Source: Rubrivivax sp. (GTDB lineage Bacteria > Pseudomonadota > Gammaproteobacteria > Burkholderiales > Burkholderiaceae_C). Taken from it: a DNA stretch of 7,551 nucleotides. The notes beneath the pieces were generated by a model that did not search any database, was not told the origin of the DNA, and saw only the letters and a list, made by a program, of their open reading frames with translations. The stretch is taken from the NCBI GenBank assembly GCA_027484885.1, contig JAIXSD010000722.1, positions 1 to 7,551 of the forward strand, read 5' to 3'. A program made the position numbers and the translations under genes. Of the stretch, positions 6,331-7,551 are shown piece by piece. Position 1 is the first letter of the stretch. Each line of letters starts with the position of its first letter.

Positions 6331-6355
6331 GGCTCCGAGCGCCAGGCTCGGAGCC
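6331..6355 (-). repeat. Perfect intercistronic stem-loop between GH92 and transporter genes
   Basis: GGCTCCGAGC (6331-6340) and GCTCGGAGCC (6346-6355) form a perfect 10-bp, very GC-rich stem with a 5-nt loop. It begins 5 bases after the GH92 stop codon (minus strand) and ends about 45 nt before the transporter's ribosome-binding site. No T-run follows on the minus strand, so it is not a standard intrinsic terminator. It could protect the upstream mRNA 3' end or set relative expression of the two genes, as intercistronic hairpins do in some sugar operons; that role is inferred. Confidence 0.6.
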
Positions 6356-6360
6356 GGGGC

Positions 6361-7551
6361 TCAGGGCTTGAGCCCTGCCGGCGCTTTGGGCAAATCGCGG
6401 GCGCGCGTGCCCCAACCTTGTGGGTCGGGCTGCGGGCTCAGCTTGAAGCTCAGGGTAGCACCCGACTGCAGGGCTTCCCATGAGAGCCATACCGGATGGT
6501 GTGCGCCACCCGCCCAGTTGACGGACTCCACAAAGCGTCGCTCACCCGGTTTGGCCTCCGGCGCTTCGATGCGCAGGGTGCGTCCGGGTCCCAGGTCGAT
6601 CTCGGCGCGGGCAAAGCGCGGCGCATGCAGCAGGAAGCGGCCGCTGCCCGGCATGTCGGGGTAGAGCCCCAGGGCGCTGAACAGATACCAAGCCGACATG
6701 GTGCCCAGATCGTCATTGCCGGTCACGCCGTTGGGCGCATTGCCGAACAGGGTCTCGGCGGCGCGCAGCACGGTGGCCGTCTTCCAGGGCTGGCCGATCA
6801 GGGTGTAGACCCAGGGCGCATGCAGATCGGGCTCGTTGTTGGGGTTGTAGCGGAACTGGCTGTAATAGCTGTAGGGCCCCACCACCCAGGATTTGCGCAC
6901 CGCAGCCGCCGGATCGGCGAGCAGGGCCTCGTAGTCGAAGAAGTGGTCCAGGCGCTGCGCCGCCTGCGTCTGGCCGCCCATGGCCGAGACCAGGCCGGGG
7001 ATGTCCTGCGGCACCAGCCACTGGTACTGCCAGGCCGTGCCCTCGTGGAAGCCACGCTCGGAGCGCGGGTCATAGCCGCCGTTCAGCTCGGTGAACCAGC
7101 TGCCGTCCGCCCGGCGCGGGCGAGGGAAACCGCGCTGGCCGGTGGCCGCGTCCAGCACGCGCTCATCCCAGATGCGGCGCCAGTTCAGGGCACGCTGGGC
7201 CAGCACTTGAGCATCCTGCTTGTGGCCCAGGGCCTGGGCCATCTGGGCCAGGGCGCCATCGGCCAGGGCGTACTCCAGCGTCGACGAAGCGCCGTGGTGG
7301 GGGTCCACATCCATGCCCTTGGAAACAAAGCCTCGGTCGTACTGCACAAAGCCCTGCTTCAGATAGCTGGGGTTGCCCGCCCGGCCCTGCGCGCGGATGC
7401 CATGCGGCGGCACGCCAAAGGCGTTCTCGCGCAACGCCGCGTAAGCCTCGCGTTCGCGGCCCTTGAGCGCGCCCAGGCGCCACAGGTCCACCAGGAAGGG
7501 CGTCACCGGGTCGCCCGTCATGATGTTGGTCTCGAAGTTGGCATAGCCCCA
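6361..7551 (-). CDS. GH92 alpha-mannosidase, C-terminal part (5' end outside window)
   Basis: C-terminal 396 residues of a GH92 exo-alpha-mannosidase; full-length members have about 700-800 residues. The family is calcium-dependent and inverting, and trims alpha-linked mannose (mostly alpha-1,2; some 1,3/1,4/1,6) from mannans and high-mannose N-glycans. Seen, counted from the window edge: [12 protein letters not shown] (9-20), STLEYALAD (90-98), [15 protein letters not shown] (169-183), whose Glu170 matches the proposed general acid, [12 protein letters not shown] (238-249), GQPWKT (253-258) and [12 protein letters not shown] (278-289) with the Asp residues linked to base function. The final residues (from about 300) form a beta-rich tail. 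The frame is open to the last base of the window, so the ATG at 7521 is internal. A signal peptide, if any, would be outside the window. It is upstream of the FHS transporter, with a hairpin between them. Confidence 0.94.
   Translation of the reverse strand, partial: WGYANFETNIMTGDPVTPFLVDLWRLGALKGREREAYAALRENAFGVPPHGIRAQGRAGNPSYLKQGFVQYDRGFVSKGMDVDPHHGASSTLEYALADGALAQMAQALGHKQDAQVLAQRALNWRRIWDERVLDAATGQRGFPRPRRADGSWFTELNGGYDPRSERGFHEGTAWQYQWLVPQDIPGLVSAMGGQTQAAQRLDHFFDYEALLADPAAAVRKSWVVGPYSYYSQFRYNPNNEPDLHAPWVYTLIGQPWKTATVLRAAETLFGNAPNGVTGNDDLGTMSAWYLFSALGLYPDMPGSGRFLLHAPRFARAEIDLGPGRTLRIEAPEAKPGERRFVESVNWAGGAHHPVWLSWEALQSGATLSFKLSPQPDPQGWGTRARDLPKAPAGLKP

Noticed and set aside
1..7551. CRISPR array, IS element, integrase, toxin-antitoxin pair or phage-defence cassette
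   Set aside because: No regularly spaced repeats, transposase motifs, terminal inverted repeats with target duplications, or defence-gene domains were seen in any frame.

Overview
The window is GC-rich DNA with tightly packed genes, strong G/C at third positions and long spurious antisense ORFs. It looks like a betaproteobacterium of the order Burkholderiales (Roseateles/Rubrivivax-like). This is inferred from composition and protein character; there is no rRNA or marker gene to confirm it. I see no mobile element, tRNA, rRNA, CRISPR array, integrase or plasmid function, and composition is uniform apart from one AT-rich promoter region near 3781-3860. This reads as ordinary chromosome with two small accessory modules.

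Layout. (1) Positions 5-1541, minus strand: three closely spaced genes, transcribed in the order DUF2256 mini zinc-finger protein (1541-1359), two-TM membrane protein (1322-963), and an RlmI/RlmK-like class I SAM methyltransferase without a PUA domain (946-5). (2) Positions 1542-1777: a divergent intergenic region with a CRP/FNR-like inverted repeat (1645-1664), then a small zinc-ribbon protein on the plus strand (1778-2083). (3) Positions 2112-3685, minus strand: a two-gene operon with a 7-nt overlap. It encodes an exported metallo-beta-lactamase-fold protein whose first metal motif is non-canonical, followed by a cytoplasmic DsbA/FrnE-type thiol oxidoreductase. A LysR-type regulator (3859-4770, plus) is divergent from it across an AT-rich control region, the classic arrangement for LysR control of the neighbouring operon. 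(4) Positions 4908-7551, minus strand: a glycan-use operon. A GH92 alpha-mannosidase, truncated by the window edge, is followed by an FHS-type (GluP/FucP-like) sugar MFS transporter and a strong intrinsic terminator. A perfect 10-bp stem-loop sits between the two genes.

How they work together. The GH92 enzyme would release mannose from alpha-mannans or high-mannose N-glycans, and the transporter would import the released hexose. The LysR/MBL/DsbA-like module looks like an inducible unit of unknown substrate. The methyltransferase cluster is probably housekeeping. I did not find a convincing new multi-gene system. The observations most worth checking are the MBL protein with altered metal ligands, the CRP-like site between two tiny zinc-binding proteins, and the intercistronic hairpin in the mannose operon.
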